Positions 1 to 6,986 of a stretch of 58,761 nucleotides of DNA are shown in pieces. The notes under the pieces are model-generated. The model saw only the letters and a list, made by a program, of their open reading frames with translations, ran no database searches and was not told the DNA's origin. This DNA comes from Sphingomonas sp. PL-96 (GTDB lineage: Bacteria; Pseudomonadota; Alphaproteobacteria; Sphingomonadales; Sphingomonadaceae): the NCBI RefSeq assembly GCF_020707215.1, contig NZ_JAJFET010000014.1, forward strand, positions 1-58,761, written 5' to 3'. Each line of letters starts with the position of its first letter. The stretch's first letter is position 1. The translations under genes were made by a program, and so were the position numbers.

Positions 1-1
1 C

Positions 2-382
2 GAGGCACCCGCACCCGCACCCGCAGCGCCCGCGGCACCAGCGCCGGTCGAGCCGGCGCCAGTGGCCTCCCCCGTCCTGGCGGTCCCCGTGGCCCCTGCG
101 CCCGTCGCGCCTGCGCCCGCAGCACCCGCCCCCGCGCCGTCGACCAGCGAGCTCACCACCTTGAAGGGGCTCGGCCCCAAGGTTGCCGCGCAACTGGCCG
201 AACTGGGCTTCACCACCGTTGCCGACCTCGCCGCGCTGACCCCGGCAGAGGCGGAGCGCCTCGATGCGTCGCTAGGCGCCTTCCAGGGCCGCATGGCGCG
301 CGACCGCTGGATCGAGCAGGCACAGCTGCTCACCGCCGGCGACCGCGCCGGCTATGAAGCCAAGTTCGGGAAGCTGGGCTAA
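2..382 (+). CDS. C-terminal part of a Pro/Ala-rich protein with a helix-hairpin-helix-like domain (5' end outside window)
   Basis: The frame is open from the left window edge to a TAA at 380-382, so the start is missing. The visible part begins with a Pro/Ala-rich low-complexity linker of about 55 residues made of APAP-type repeats. A compact domain of about 70 residues follows, opening with LKGLGPKVAAQLAELGF, a helix-hairpin-helix-like GxGPK motif, and later containing RMARDRWIEQA. Domains of this kind occur as C-terminal extensions on several alphaproteobacterial proteins, for example some NuoE proteins. They are thought to bind nucleic acid or protein, but the role here is unknown. The upstream body of the protein is not visible, so no product name is given. 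Confidence 0.7.
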   Translation, partial: EAPAPAPAAPAAPAPVEPAPVASPVLAVPVAPAPVAPAPAAPAPAPSTSELTTLKGLGPKVAAQLAELGFTTVADLAALTPAEAERLDASLGAFQGRMARDRWIEQAQLLTAGDRAGYEAKFGKLG

Positions 383-413
383 GAAACTCTGGGGGCCGGA
401 CAGCCCCTACACC

Positions 414-530
414 CACCCGTTCGTCTCGAGCAGGGATCGAGCTTGTCGAGAGCCCGTGTCGAGAGGGTCGCGGCCGGTTTCTCGAGACGCCGTCTCGACG
501 AGCTCGACGGCTCCTCGAAACGAACGGATG
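414..530. repeat. Nested inverted repeat, 'GCTTGTCGAG' family
   Basis: Two pairs of arms are nested. The outer pair is CACCCGTTCGTCTCGAG at 414-430 with CTCGAAACGAACGGATG at 514-530, 15 of 17 positions complementary. The inner pair is GAGCTTGTCGAGA at 439-451 with TCTCGACGAGCTC at 493-505, 12 of 13. A related core, GGAGCTTGTCGAAG, recurs at 41913. This suggests a dispersed intergenic repeat rather than a local operator. Confidence 0.6.
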
Positions 531-595
531 GTTGGACCACGCTGGCATGGCCTGCTGCCGTTCATCCTGATAGCCAGCGGGCGCGGTCGAAATGG

Positions 596-629
596 CGTAT
601 CGAAGGACCGCCACCGGTGCTTCGATACG
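596..629. repeat. Perfect 10-bp inverted repeat (CGTATCGAAG hairpin)
   Basis: CGTATCGAAG (596-605) and CTTCGATACG (620-629) form a perfect 10-bp stem with a 14-base loop. The same core CGTATCGAAG appears in the repeat at about 41930, so it probably belongs to the same repeat family as 414-530. Confidence 0.55.
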
Positions 630-686
630 GGTCTTCGGCTTCGTTCAGCCCCACGTCAGCGAGACCTTAGCAAAACCCCTTCTCGT

Positions 687-777
687 GCTCCCGCGCAGGC
701 GGGAGCCCAGGGCTCCAGACGCGGTACGCCGTTGTTCTGCTTGGCCCTGGATCCCTGCCTCCGCAGGGATACGGTAA
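687..777 (+). repeat. Bipartite palindromic (BIME-like) element, copy 1
   Basis: Two hairpins lie about 45 bases apart. GCTCCCGC-gcag-GCGGGAGC is at 687-706 and ATCCCTGC-ctcc-GCAGGGAT is at 751-770. Conserved flanks CCCAGGG and ACGGTA lie around them. The same arrangement, including an internal GTTGT-CTG core, recurs at 33711-33803 and inverted at 35836-35923. Confidence 0.75.
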
Positions 778-879
778 TTTTTTGGGCTCCCGTTCCGCGC
801 TTTTGCAAGGTCTCACTCAGCACGAACGGTTCTGGTGGACCCCAGCCTAGCACCGAGCCCAGCTCCCAGCCCGATGGCC

Positions 880-2187
880 TCAGCCCGCGGTCGCCACCAG
901 CAGCTTGTCGATCTTGCGGCCGTCCATGTCGACGATCTCGAATCGCCAGCCCTGCTCGACGAAATGCTCGCCTTCTTCGGGCAGGTGCTTGAGCACTGCG
1001 AGTGCAAGGCCGGCCACCGTCGCATAGTCGCGGTCCTCCGGCAGCTCGATGCCGAGCCGTTCCGCCAGCGCATCGGCCGACAGCTGGCCCGACACCAGCA
1101 GCGTCCCATCCTCGCGCTCGATGACGTTGGGCGTGTCGCCCGGCTCGACGTCCGAGGCGAAGTCGCCGGAGATCGCCTTCAGCAGATCCGCCGGGGTCAC
1201 CAGCCCTTCGAAATGGCCATATTCGTCGTGAACCAGACCCATCGGCACTTCGGCACGGCGAAGCGCAGTGAGCGCGTCCATCGCGTCGACCTGGTCGGGG
1301 AGCACTGCGGCCACTCGCATCAGCCGACGCAGGTCCAGCGGCTCGCCGCGCATCGTCGCGGCAACGATGTCGCGCGCCTGCACGACGCCCACCACTCGGT
1401 CGATCGAGCCTTCCGCCACCGGCAGCCGGGTATGCGGCGTCTCGGCAAGCGCCGCGCGCAGCTTCTCCGGCTCCAGTTCCAGGTCGAGCCAGTCGACGCT
1501 GGTGCGCGGCGTCATGATCTCGCGCACCGGACGATCGGCCAGCCGCACCACGCCCGAGATGATCGAGCGTTCATGCTCTTCGATCACGCCCGACTTGGTC
1601 GCTTCCGCCACCAGCAGTTGCAGCTCCTCGGCCGTGACGCGATTCTCGGTTTCCCGATCCAGCCGCAGCAGCTTGAAGACAAGGCCCGTGGTGGTGTCGA
1701 GCAGCCACACGAGCGGCGCGGTGAGCTTCGACAGCCACAGCATCGGCAGTGCCAGCACGGCCGCGATCGGCTCGGGCGAACGCAGCGCGAACTGCTTGGG
1801 CACCAGTTCACCGATCACGAGCGAGGCATAGGTGGTGAGGCCGATCACGATCGCGAACCCGATGGTCTGGCCGGTTTCGGGCGTGAGGCCGAACCAGGCG
1901 CTCAGCCGCTCGCCCACCGGCCCGCCCAGGCTCGCACCCGAATAGGCACCTGCCACGATGCCGATCAGGGTGATGCCGATCTGCACGGTCGACAGGAATT
2001 TGCCGGGATCGCTCGCCAGCCGGCGCGCGGTGGCAGCGCCCCTGCCGCCGGCACGGGCCAGCGCCTCCAGCCGGGCGGGCCGTGCGGACACGATCGCGAG
2101 TTCGGACATGGCGAAGACGCCGTTCAGAAGGACCAGCGCGAAAATGATCGCGACATCGATCCACGGGAAAGGGGTGAACTGGGTCAT
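880..2187 (-). CDS. CNNM/CorC-type hemolysin-family membrane protein (DUF21-CBS-CBS-CorC_HlyC)
   Basis: This is a 435-residue inner-membrane protein of the family annotated as CorB/TlyC/YhdP-like, linked to divalent cation (Mg2+) homeostasis. The N-terminus carries hydrophobic segments of a DUF21 (CNNM) transmembrane domain, including IDVAIIFALVLLNGVFAMSE. A CBS-domain pair follows from about residue 200 to 330 (MTPRTSVDWLDLE and ARDIVAA). The C-terminal CorC_HlyC domain includes DGTLLVSGQLSADALAERLG. The length is normal for the family. No strong ribosome binding site precedes the ATG. The gene is transcribed divergently from the OmpA-like gene. Despite the old name, haemolysis is not implied; whether it transports ions or regulates transport cannot be read from sequence. 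Confidence 0.88.
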   Translation of the reverse strand: MTQFTPFPWIDVAIIFALVLLNGVFAMSELAIVSARPARLEALARAGGRGAATARRLASDPGKFLSTVQIGITLIGIVAGAYSGASLGGPVGERLSAWFGLTPETGQTIGFAIVIGLTTYASLVIGELVPKQFALRSPEPIAAVLALPMLWLSKLTAPLVWLLDTTTGLVFKLLRLDRETENRVTAEELQLLVAEATKSGVIEEHERSIISGVVRLADRPVREIMTPRTSVDWLDLELEPEKLRAALAETPHTRLPVAEGSIDRVVGVVQARDIVAATMRGEPLDLRRLMRVAAVLPDQVDAMDALTALRRAEVPMGLVHDEYGHFEGLVTPADLLKAISGDFASDVEPGDTPNVIEREDGTLLVSGQLSADALAERLGIELPEDRDYATVAGLALAVLKHLPEEGEHFVEQGWRFEIVDMDGRKIDKLLVATAG

Positions 2188-2342
2188 TGTTCTGCACCAT
2201 GCTTAGCCGCAATGCGGCAGCGGCCACAACGCACGATGTTGCTTTTGGTCAGCCGAGGTTCAAATCGCGGGCGGAACAATCGCGTTCGGGTCGGTGTTCA
2301 CCGGCACAAGAGAACCAGAAAAGTCCATCACGGAGGATAATG

Positions 2343-3020
2343 ATGCGGAGTGTTTCGAAGCTGATGTTGGCGAGCGCACTTGGCGCCATGACGCTGACCA
2401 GCGCGTGCGTGACCAACCCGGAAACCGGCGAACGCACCATTTCGAAGACGGCGCTCGGCGGCATCGGTGGCGTGCTGGGCGGCTATCTGCTCGGCGATCT
2501 CGTCGGCGGTCGGAACGACCGCACCGAAAAGATCATCGGCGCGGGCCTGGGCGGCCTCGCCGGCGCCGGGATCGGCAACTACATGGACCGCCAGGAGCGC
2601 GAGCTGCGCGAGCGCACTGCCGGCACCGACGTGCAGGTAGTCCGCCAGGGCGACGACCTGCTGCTGAACATGCCCTCGGGCATCACCTTCGCCACCGACA
2701 GCGCCAATGTGCAGCCGCAGTTCCAGCCCACGCTGGACCAGGTCGCCGACGTGCTGAAGCAGTATAACCAGACCTATATCGACGTGTACGGCCACACCGA
2801 TTCGACCGGTGCTGACGCGTACAACCAGACGCTGTCGGAACGTCGCGCGTCCGCGGTCGCCGGCTATCTCTCCAGCCATGGCGTGCAGAGCGCCCGCATC
2901 GGCACCCGCGGTTTCGGCGAGACTCAGCCGATCGCCGACAATGCGACCGAAGCCGGCCGTGCGGCCAACCGTCGCGTCGAGATCAAGATCGTGCCGATCA
3001 ACCAGGACGAACTGCGGTAA
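2343..3020 (+). CDS. OmpA-family outer membrane lipoprotein with glycine-zipper segment
   Basis: This is a 225-residue envelope protein. The signal peptide ends in a lipobox (MTLTSAC), so it is probably lipidated at the cysteine. A glycine-zipper stretch (GGIGGVLGGYLLGDLVGG and GAGLGGLAGAGIGNYMD) follows at about residues 40-85. The C-terminal OmpA-like peptidoglycan-binding domain has the expected DVYGHTDSTG and LSERRASAVAGYL motifs. Two adjacent ATGs are available. GGAGG at 2332-2336 is 6 bases from the second ATG (2343) and only 3 from the first, so 2343 is preferred. The protein likely tethers the outer membrane to the cell wall, like Pal or YiaD-type proteins. A strong palindrome just downstream may end transcription. 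Confidence 0.9.
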   Translation: MRSVSKLMLASALGAMTLTSACVTNPETGERTISKTALGGIGGVLGGYLLGDLVGGRNDRTEKIIGAGLGGLAGAGIGNYMDRQERELRERTAGTDVQVVRQGDDLLLNMPSGITFATDSANVQPQFQPTLDQVADVLKQYNQTYIDVYGHTDSTGADAYNQTLSERRASAVAGYLSSHGVQSARIGTRGFGETQPIADNATEAGRAANRRVEIKIVPINQDELR

Positions 3021-3045
3021 GCCCAGCGCCGCCGTCTCTGCGGTC

Positions 3046-3073
3046 CCGTGCTCCTGCGCAGGCAGGAGCACGG
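3046..3073. repeat. Perfect 12-bp hairpin of the dispersed palindrome family, downstream of the OmpA-like gene
   Basis: CCGTGCTCCTGC (3046-3057) and GCAGGAGCACGG (3062-3073) are perfectly complementary around a gcag loop. This is one half of the bipartite element seen elsewhere. It lies 26 bases after the OmpA-like stop codon with no T-tract, so it may shield the mRNA end or weakly terminate transcription. Confidence 0.7.
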
Positions 3074-3144
3074 AACAGGTACGAAGCGCCCGTCGGTCTT
3101 CCCGGCGGGCGTTTTGCTATCCGTTCCGCATTCGAGAATTTGCC

Positions 3145-3597
3145 CTAGCGCCGCCCGGCGAAAAACGCGCGCAGCAGCGCCGCCCCCTCGCGCTCGCCGA
3201 TGCCGGGATAGACCTCAGGCCGGTGGTGGCAGGTCGGCTGTGCAAAGAAGCGCGGGCCATGTTCGATTGCCCCGCCCTTGGGGTCGGACGCGGCATAATA
3301 GACACGCGCGATTCGGGCATGCGCGATCGCCCCGGCGCACATGGCGCAGGGCTCCAGCGTCACCCACAGATCGCAATCCTCCAGCCGCTCGCGCCCGAGT
3401 TCGGCGGCGGCAGCGCGAATCACCCGCATCTCCGCATGCGCCGTCGGGTCGCACAGCGTACGCGGGGCATTGCCGGCGGTCGCCACCACCCGGCCGCGAT
3501 GCAGCAACACCGCCCCCACCGGCACCTCGCCCGCCGCTGCCGCCGCGCGCGCGGCGTTCAGGGCAAGTCGCATGGGTTCGGGAAGTGGAAAGGCCAT
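3145..3597 (-). CDS. tadA: tRNA-specific adenosine deaminase TadA
   Basis: This 150-residue zinc deaminase converts adenosine 34 to inosine in the anticodon of tRNA-Arg(ACG). The cytidine-deaminase-fold motifs are intact: the HAE zinc/catalytic motif at about residues 54-56 and PCAMC at 83-87, which supplies the two cysteine zinc ligands. VPVGAVLL near residue 26 is also typical, and the length is normal. The gene stands alone on the minus strand between repeats. A general nucleoside or guanine deaminase is the main alternative, but the alignment of both motifs and the family pattern favour TadA. Confidence 0.93.
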   Translation of the reverse strand: MAFPLPEPMRLALNAARAAAAAGEVPVGAVLLHRGRVVATAGNAPRTLCDPTAHAEMRVIRAAAAELGRERLEDCDLWVTLEPCAMCAGAIAHARIARVYYAASDPKGGAIEHGPRFFAQPTCHHRPEVYPGIGEREGAALLRAFFAGRR

Positions 3598-3646
3598 GCG
3601 CGGGTCATGGCCCGGCCAGCGCGGTTACGCCAGCCGGACACACACC

Positions 3647-3725
3647 GTGCTCCTGCCCAGGCAGGAGCCAGGGTCGCGAAGGACATCGCCTGAAACCCGG
3701 TGCTCCGGCCTGCGCAGGAGCACCG
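3647..3725. repeat. Bipartite palindromic element, variant copy
   Basis: GTGCTCCTGCccagGCAGGAGC is at 3647-3668. A second, imperfect palindrome, GGTGCTCC..GCAGGAGCACC, is at about 3699-3724. The two halves flank about 30 bases unlike the other copies, so this is a rearranged or hybrid member of the same family. Confidence 0.6.
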
Positions 3726-3756
3726 ACAGGATCAAGGCAGTCGTCCGTGCTGCCCC

Positions 3757-3972
3757 TTACTGCGCGGTTGCGTTGTCGGCGCGCTGGATGTCGACGGTCG
3801 GCACCTGCACCGTGCGGTTCTCCGTACCCAAGTCGACTCGGCCGACGTCCGCCTCGAACTTGGGCGCCTGCACGGCCCCGGGGCGGACCATGTCGATGTT
3901 GACCAGGCCAAGCAGCATGGCGCCAACCAGCAGGAGCACGAGAAGGCCGAGAATGAACAGGATCGTGCGCAT
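3757..3972 (-). CDS. Small single-pass membrane protein of unknown function
   Basis: This 71-residue protein has one strongly hydrophobic N-terminal segment (TILFILGLLVLLLVGAMLLG) followed by a polar tail with alternating short beta-like stretches (VDLGTENRTVQVPTVDI). The chosen ATG at 3972 places the hydrophobic segment at the very N-terminus, and a GGGGA motif lies upstream. Longer in-frame extensions upstream would be atypical. It faces rpmB divergently. I do not recognise a named family. It is probably anchored in the inner membrane with the tail in the periplasm. Confidence 0.65.
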   Translation of the reverse strand: MRTILFILGLLVLLLVGAMLLGLVNIDMVRPGAVQAPKFEADVGRVDLGTENRTVQVPTVDIQRADNATAQ

Positions 3973-4156
3973 GGAAAAATTCCCCGGTTGCCAAAAGGAT
4001 TCGCCGCCGGAATAACGCGCCCAGGTGGCGGGCGGTTGCACGCTGCGCAACGTCCTCCTGCTCGTCGAGCGGTTGACGGGGCGCGCCTCTGCCGTTACTA
4101 GCGCCGACTTTCCCGGGGCAGATGCCCCGACCATTGCCGTAACCAGGAACCAACGC

Positions 4157-4459
4157 ATGTCGCGCATTTGCGAGCTGACCGGCAAGGGCCGGCAGGTGGG
4201 TAACAACGTTTCCCACGCCAACAACAAGACCAAGCGTACCTTTCTGCCGAACCTGCAGAATGTGACGCTGCTTTCGGACGCACTCGAGCGTGGCGTGAAG
4301 CTGCGCGTGTCGACGCACGGCCTGCGCTCTGTCGAGCACGTCGGCGGCCTCGACAACTGGCTGCTCAAGACCAGCGACACCGACCTGTCGCTGCGCGTTC
4401 GTCGCCTGAAGCGCGAGATCGCCAAGAAGGTTTCGGCCACCGCGCAGGCGGCGGCCTGA
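4157..4459 (+). CDS. rpmB: 50S ribosomal protein L28
   Basis: This 100-residue large-subunit ribosomal protein opens with [11 protein letters not shown] and continues with [17 protein letters not shown], both diagnostic of L28. In this clade the protein is longer than in E. coli (78 residues) through a basic helical tail ([13 protein letters not shown]) and an Ala-rich end. The zinc-binding cysteines of some L28 proteins are absent apart from the single Cys near the start. It is monocistronic here, with no rpmG next to it, and a perfect GC-rich hairpin follows the stop. Confidence 0.97.
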   Translation: MSRICELTGKGRQVGNNVSHANNKTKRTFLPNLQNVTLLSDALERGVKLRVSTHGLRSVEHVGGLDNWLLKTSDTDLSLRVRRLKREIAKKVSATAQAAA

Positions 4460-4470
4460 TCCAGCTGCCT

Positions 4471-4490
4471 GGCCGCCCTTTCGGGCGGCC
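4471..4490 (+). terminator. GC-rich hairpin after rpmB
   Basis: The sequence GGCCGCCCTTTCGGGCGGCC forms a perfect 8-bp stem with a TTTC loop 11 bases after the rpmB stop. No T-run follows, so termination efficiency is uncertain. Confidence 0.65.
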
Positions 4491-4545
4491 GGGCACCGGA
4501 TCCCCTCCCTTGCCGCCTCCGGGCGGCGGAGGAAGCCGGTCTCTG

Positions 4546-5553
4546 TTACCTCCTGCCCTTGGGCGGGAGGTCCAGCCGGAACTTCAAGAGCAAGGATTGC
4601 TCGAACCAATTCTGGTTGTCGTCGGACGCGAGCCACAGGATGGTCGCGTCTTTTTCATAGGTGACGGCCAGCGCCTCGTAGTTGTCATGCACGACCTCGC
4701 CCGCCAGTCTGGCGAGTTCCCGGCCCTGCACCACCGCTCCGGGCCGAATCGCATCCGGTTCGACCACCGACAGGATGGCGGTGAACCCCTCTCGCAGCGA
4801 CGCCTTGCGATGCAGCACCAGCAGCCTGCCGTCGGCGAGCTCCACCATATCCGTGGGCGCATAGTCCTTGGGCGGCAGATAGCGGAAGTGAAAGCCGCGA
4901 TTCGGAGCTTCGGTCGGATCCCCGGCGAATCGGATCGCATCCAGCCCGATGGCTGGGCGATTCGCGCCCGAACGCTTCCGCACGCCTTCACTAAGCACCA
5001 GAAAGGCGCCGGAGCGTAGCCGCACCATCGCCTCCGGCCCGCTCTGCTTGGGCCATTTCCGCATGGCCCGTGGCGCAACGTGCCGCTCGGGGGCGGAAAA
5101 GTCCGGTGCATAGCGCCAGATCGCATTCACCCGTTCGAAACCGACCCAGATACGGCCGGTGGCCGGATCAACGGTCATCGATTCGCTGTCGCGGTCGCGC
5201 TTTTCCCAGCCGGTGCCGGGCCCGCCGGGCAGATCCAGCGACTGCGGCTCCGAGAGGGTCCAGTCCTTGCCCAGTCGAAAGCGCAGGACCGTCCCAAAGT
5301 CGCTCAGCAGTGTGAACCGGTCCCCTTCGACTCGCATCGCGGAGAAACCGCCGAACGCCCGATCGCGGCTCGTCAGGCGGACCCCGCCCAGATAGGTGAG
5401 CGCCCCCAACCGGCGGTCGCCCGGCGCGCTGGCGCGCAGCGGGACCGGATGCACGGAGACGTCGGGGTGCTTGCCCAGCTTCTGACGGGGGAGGGTCCCG
5501 CTCCAGCTCGGCATCAGGGCCAGGGTCAGAAGTGCCACGGTCGCAATTCGCAT
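4546..5553 (-). CDS. Secreted esterase-like protein of the phytase-like family (PF13449 type)
   Basis: This 335-residue protein has an N-terminal signal peptide (RIATVALLTLALMPSWSG). It has the repeat pattern of the 'esterase-like activity of phytase' beta-propeller domain: GGFSAMRVEG, ESMTVDPATGRIWVGFE, GPEAMVRL, and a C-terminal NYEALAVTYE followed by LWLASDDNQNWFEQSLLLKF. Proteins of this family are periplasmic or extracellular. The true substrate is usually unknown and phytase activity should not be assumed. AAGGGCGGC precedes the ATG. It converges on rpmB and is monocistronic. Confidence 0.85.
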   Translation of the reverse strand: MRIATVALLTLALMPSWSGTLPRQKLGKHPDVSVHPVPLRASAPGDRRLGALTYLGGVRLTSRDRAFGGFSAMRVEGDRFTLLSDFGTVLRFRLGKDWTLSEPQSLDLPGGPGTGWEKRDRDSESMTVDPATGRIWVGFERVNAIWRYAPDFSAPERHVAPRAMRKWPKQSGPEAMVRLRSGAFLVLSEGVRKRSGANRPAIGLDAIRFAGDPTEAPNRGFHFRYLPPKDYAPTDMVELADGRLLVLHRKASLREGFTAILSVVEPDAIRPGAVVQGRELARLAGEVVHDNYEALAVTYEKDATILWLASDDNQNWFEQSLLLKFRLDLPPKGRR

Positions 5554-5719
5554 GCTGCCGCCCTTACGAAGCGATCGGGCACCGCGACAGTCCTGTTGGC
5601 GCCTGAACGGGGGATAACAGGCGCATTCAGGCTCGGCTCAAGGCGACTCGGCCAAAAGGGCTGCATCGACGACGGGCAGTCCCGCCGCTGACGAAAGATT
5701 TCGAGTAGGGAGACCACCG

Positions 5720-6106
5720 ATGTTCAAGAAGCTTTCTCTCGCAGGCGCCGCCCTCGCTATGGGCTTCACGGCGCTGGTTCCCGCCGCTCCTGCGGCCGCC
5801 CAGGGCCGCTACTACAGCGACCGTCATTATGACCGCGGATATGACCGTGGGTACGATCGCCGTGATGACCGCGGCTACGATCGGCGCAGCTATCGCGGCA
5901 ACGATCGCCGCTACTACAACCGCAACCATCGCCGCTGCGACAATGGCGACGGCGGCACGGTGATCGGCGCGGTCGCAGGCGGCCTGCTCGGCAACCAGGT
6001 TGCGGGCCGCGGGGATCGCCTGCTCGGCACGGTGCTCGGCGGTGCAGTCGGTGCGGTTGCCGGCCGTGCGATCGACCGGTCGGACAGCTCGGGCCGCTGC
6101 CGCTAA
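5720..6106 (+). CDS. Glycine-zipper envelope protein with DRGYDR repeats
   Basis: This 128-residue exported protein has a clear signal peptide ending at AAPAAAQG. An Arg/Tyr/Asp-rich repetitive middle (YDRGYDRGYDRRDDRGYDRR) covers about residues 30-75. The C-terminal glycine-zipper 2TM-like segment reads GTVIGAVAGGLLGNQVAGRG and GTVLGGAVGAVAGRAIDR. An AGGGAGA motif lies 8 bases before the ATG. Such proteins are common in sphingomonads and are thought to sit in or on the outer membrane; no activity is known. A canonical terminator follows. Confidence 0.8.
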   Translation: MFKKLSLAGAALAMGFTALVPAAPAAAQGRYYSDRHYDRGYDRGYDRRDDRGYDRRSYRGNDRRYYNRNHRRCDNGDGGTVIGAVAGGLLGNQVAGRGDRLLGTVLGGAVGAVAGRAIDRSDSSGRCR

Positions 6107-6138
6107 CAGTTCCGCTCCCCTGTAGCGTATCGGGAGCC

Positions 6139-6170
6139 GGGGCCGGTCCAGCGATGGGCCGGCCCTTTTT
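6139..6170 (+). terminator. Rho-independent terminator after the glycine-zipper gene
   Basis: GGGCCGGTCC and GGGCCGGCCC form a 10-bp stem (one wobble pair) with a short loop at 6140-6165, followed directly by TTTTT at 6166-6170. Confidence 0.85.
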
Positions 6171-6209
6171 CATCATGCGAAACCCGGCAAACCAGGGTTC
6201 CGCCTCGCA

Positions 6210-6932
6210 TCAGTACATGTGCTGACCGCCGTTGATCGACAGCGTAGAGCCGGTGATGAAGCCGCCGTCCTCGGCGCAGAGGAAGGCGACGCCGCGCGCG
6301 ATCTCATGCGCCTGGCCCAGGCGACCGACCGGGATCCTGGCGACGATCTTTTCCAGCACGTCGGCCGGCACCGCTGCCACCATTTCGGTGTCGATATAGC
6401 CGGGCGCGATCGCGTTCACGGTCACGCCAAAGCGCGCACCTTCCTGCGCCAGCGCCTTGGTGAAGCCGTGGATGCCCGACTTCGCGGCCGCATAGTTCAC
6501 CTGGCCATATTGGCCGGCCTGGCCGTTGATCGAGCCGATGTTGACGATGCGGCCCCATTTGCGCTCGCGCATCCCCGGGAACACGGCCTTGGCCATGTTG
6601 AAGCAGCCGCCCAGATTGGTACGGATCACCTCTTCCCACATCTCCGGCGTCATCTTCAGGATGGTGCCGTCGCGGGTGATGCCGGCATTGTTGATGACGA
6701 CGTCGACCGGACCCAGTGCCGCCTCGACCTCTGCCACGCCGCGCTGGCACGCGTCATAGTCGCTGACGTCCCAGCGGAATGCGGCAATGCCGGTGCGCTC
6801 GGTAAAGGCCTTGGCCTTTTCCTCATTGCCGGCATAGTTCGCCGCCACCGTCATGCCGGCATCCTTAAGCGCCAGGCTGATCGCCTCGCCGATGCCGCGC
6901 GTACCGCCGGTTACAATCGCTACCCGTGCCAT
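6210..6932 (-). CDS. phaB: Acetoacetyl-CoA reductase (PhaB/PhbB, NADPH-dependent SDR)
   Basis: This 240-residue short-chain dehydrogenase reduces acetoacetyl-CoA to (R)-3-hydroxybutyryl-CoA, the monomer for polyhydroxybutyrate. The nucleotide-binding TGGTRGIGEA is at residues 8-17, and NNAG is present. The catalytic set is Ser in NIGSINGQAGQ plus Tyr-x3-Lys in YAAAKSG. The PhaB-type motifs NAGITRD and APGYIDTEMV separate it from FabG. An AAGGAGAGG site precedes the ATG. No phaA or phaC is adjacent, but an esterase resembling PHB depolymerases lies at 53.3 kb. FabG remains the alternative. Confidence 0.88.
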   Translation of the reverse strand: MARVAIVTGGTRGIGEAISLALKDAGMTVAANYAGNEEKAKAFTERTGIAAFRWDVSDYDACQRGVAEVEAALGPVDVVINNAGITRDGTILKMTPEMWEEVIRTNLGGCFNMAKAVFPGMRERKWGRIVNIGSINGQAGQYGQVNYAAAKSGIHGFTKALAQEGARFGVTVNAIAPGYIDTEMVAAVPADVLEKIVARIPVGRLGQAHEIARGVAFLCAEDGGFITGSTLSINGGQHMY

Positions 6933-6986
6933 GATGTCCTCTCCTTGCGCGTGCGGCCGCTATCAACCGCCTGCCGTCGAACAAGG

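Larger units (their letters stand above)
383..879. other. Gene-free stretch filled with inverted repeats
   Basis: About 500 bases lie between the converging ends of the first gene and the CNNM/CorC-type gene. No open frame here has coding character. The space is occupied by a nested inverted repeat (414-530), a hairpin (596-629) and one copy of the bipartite palindromic element (687-777). No promoter is needed because both flanking genes point into the gap. Confidence 0.75.

Noticed and set aside
1..140. Tandem GCACCCGC-type repeats at the left edge as a repeat array
   Set aside because: They are in frame and encode the Pro/Ala linker of the first protein; unit length and sequence vary as in coding low-complexity regions.
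2240..2270. A T-loop-like sequence (GAGGTTCAAATC) suggesting a tRNA
   Set aside because: The arms CGAGG and CGCGG do not pair, and no acceptor or anticodon stem can be drawn around it.
835..2340. A 501-codon plus-strand frame over the CNNM/CorC-type gene
   Set aside because: It has no domain, is His/Arg-rich and covers a well-conserved gene on the other strand.
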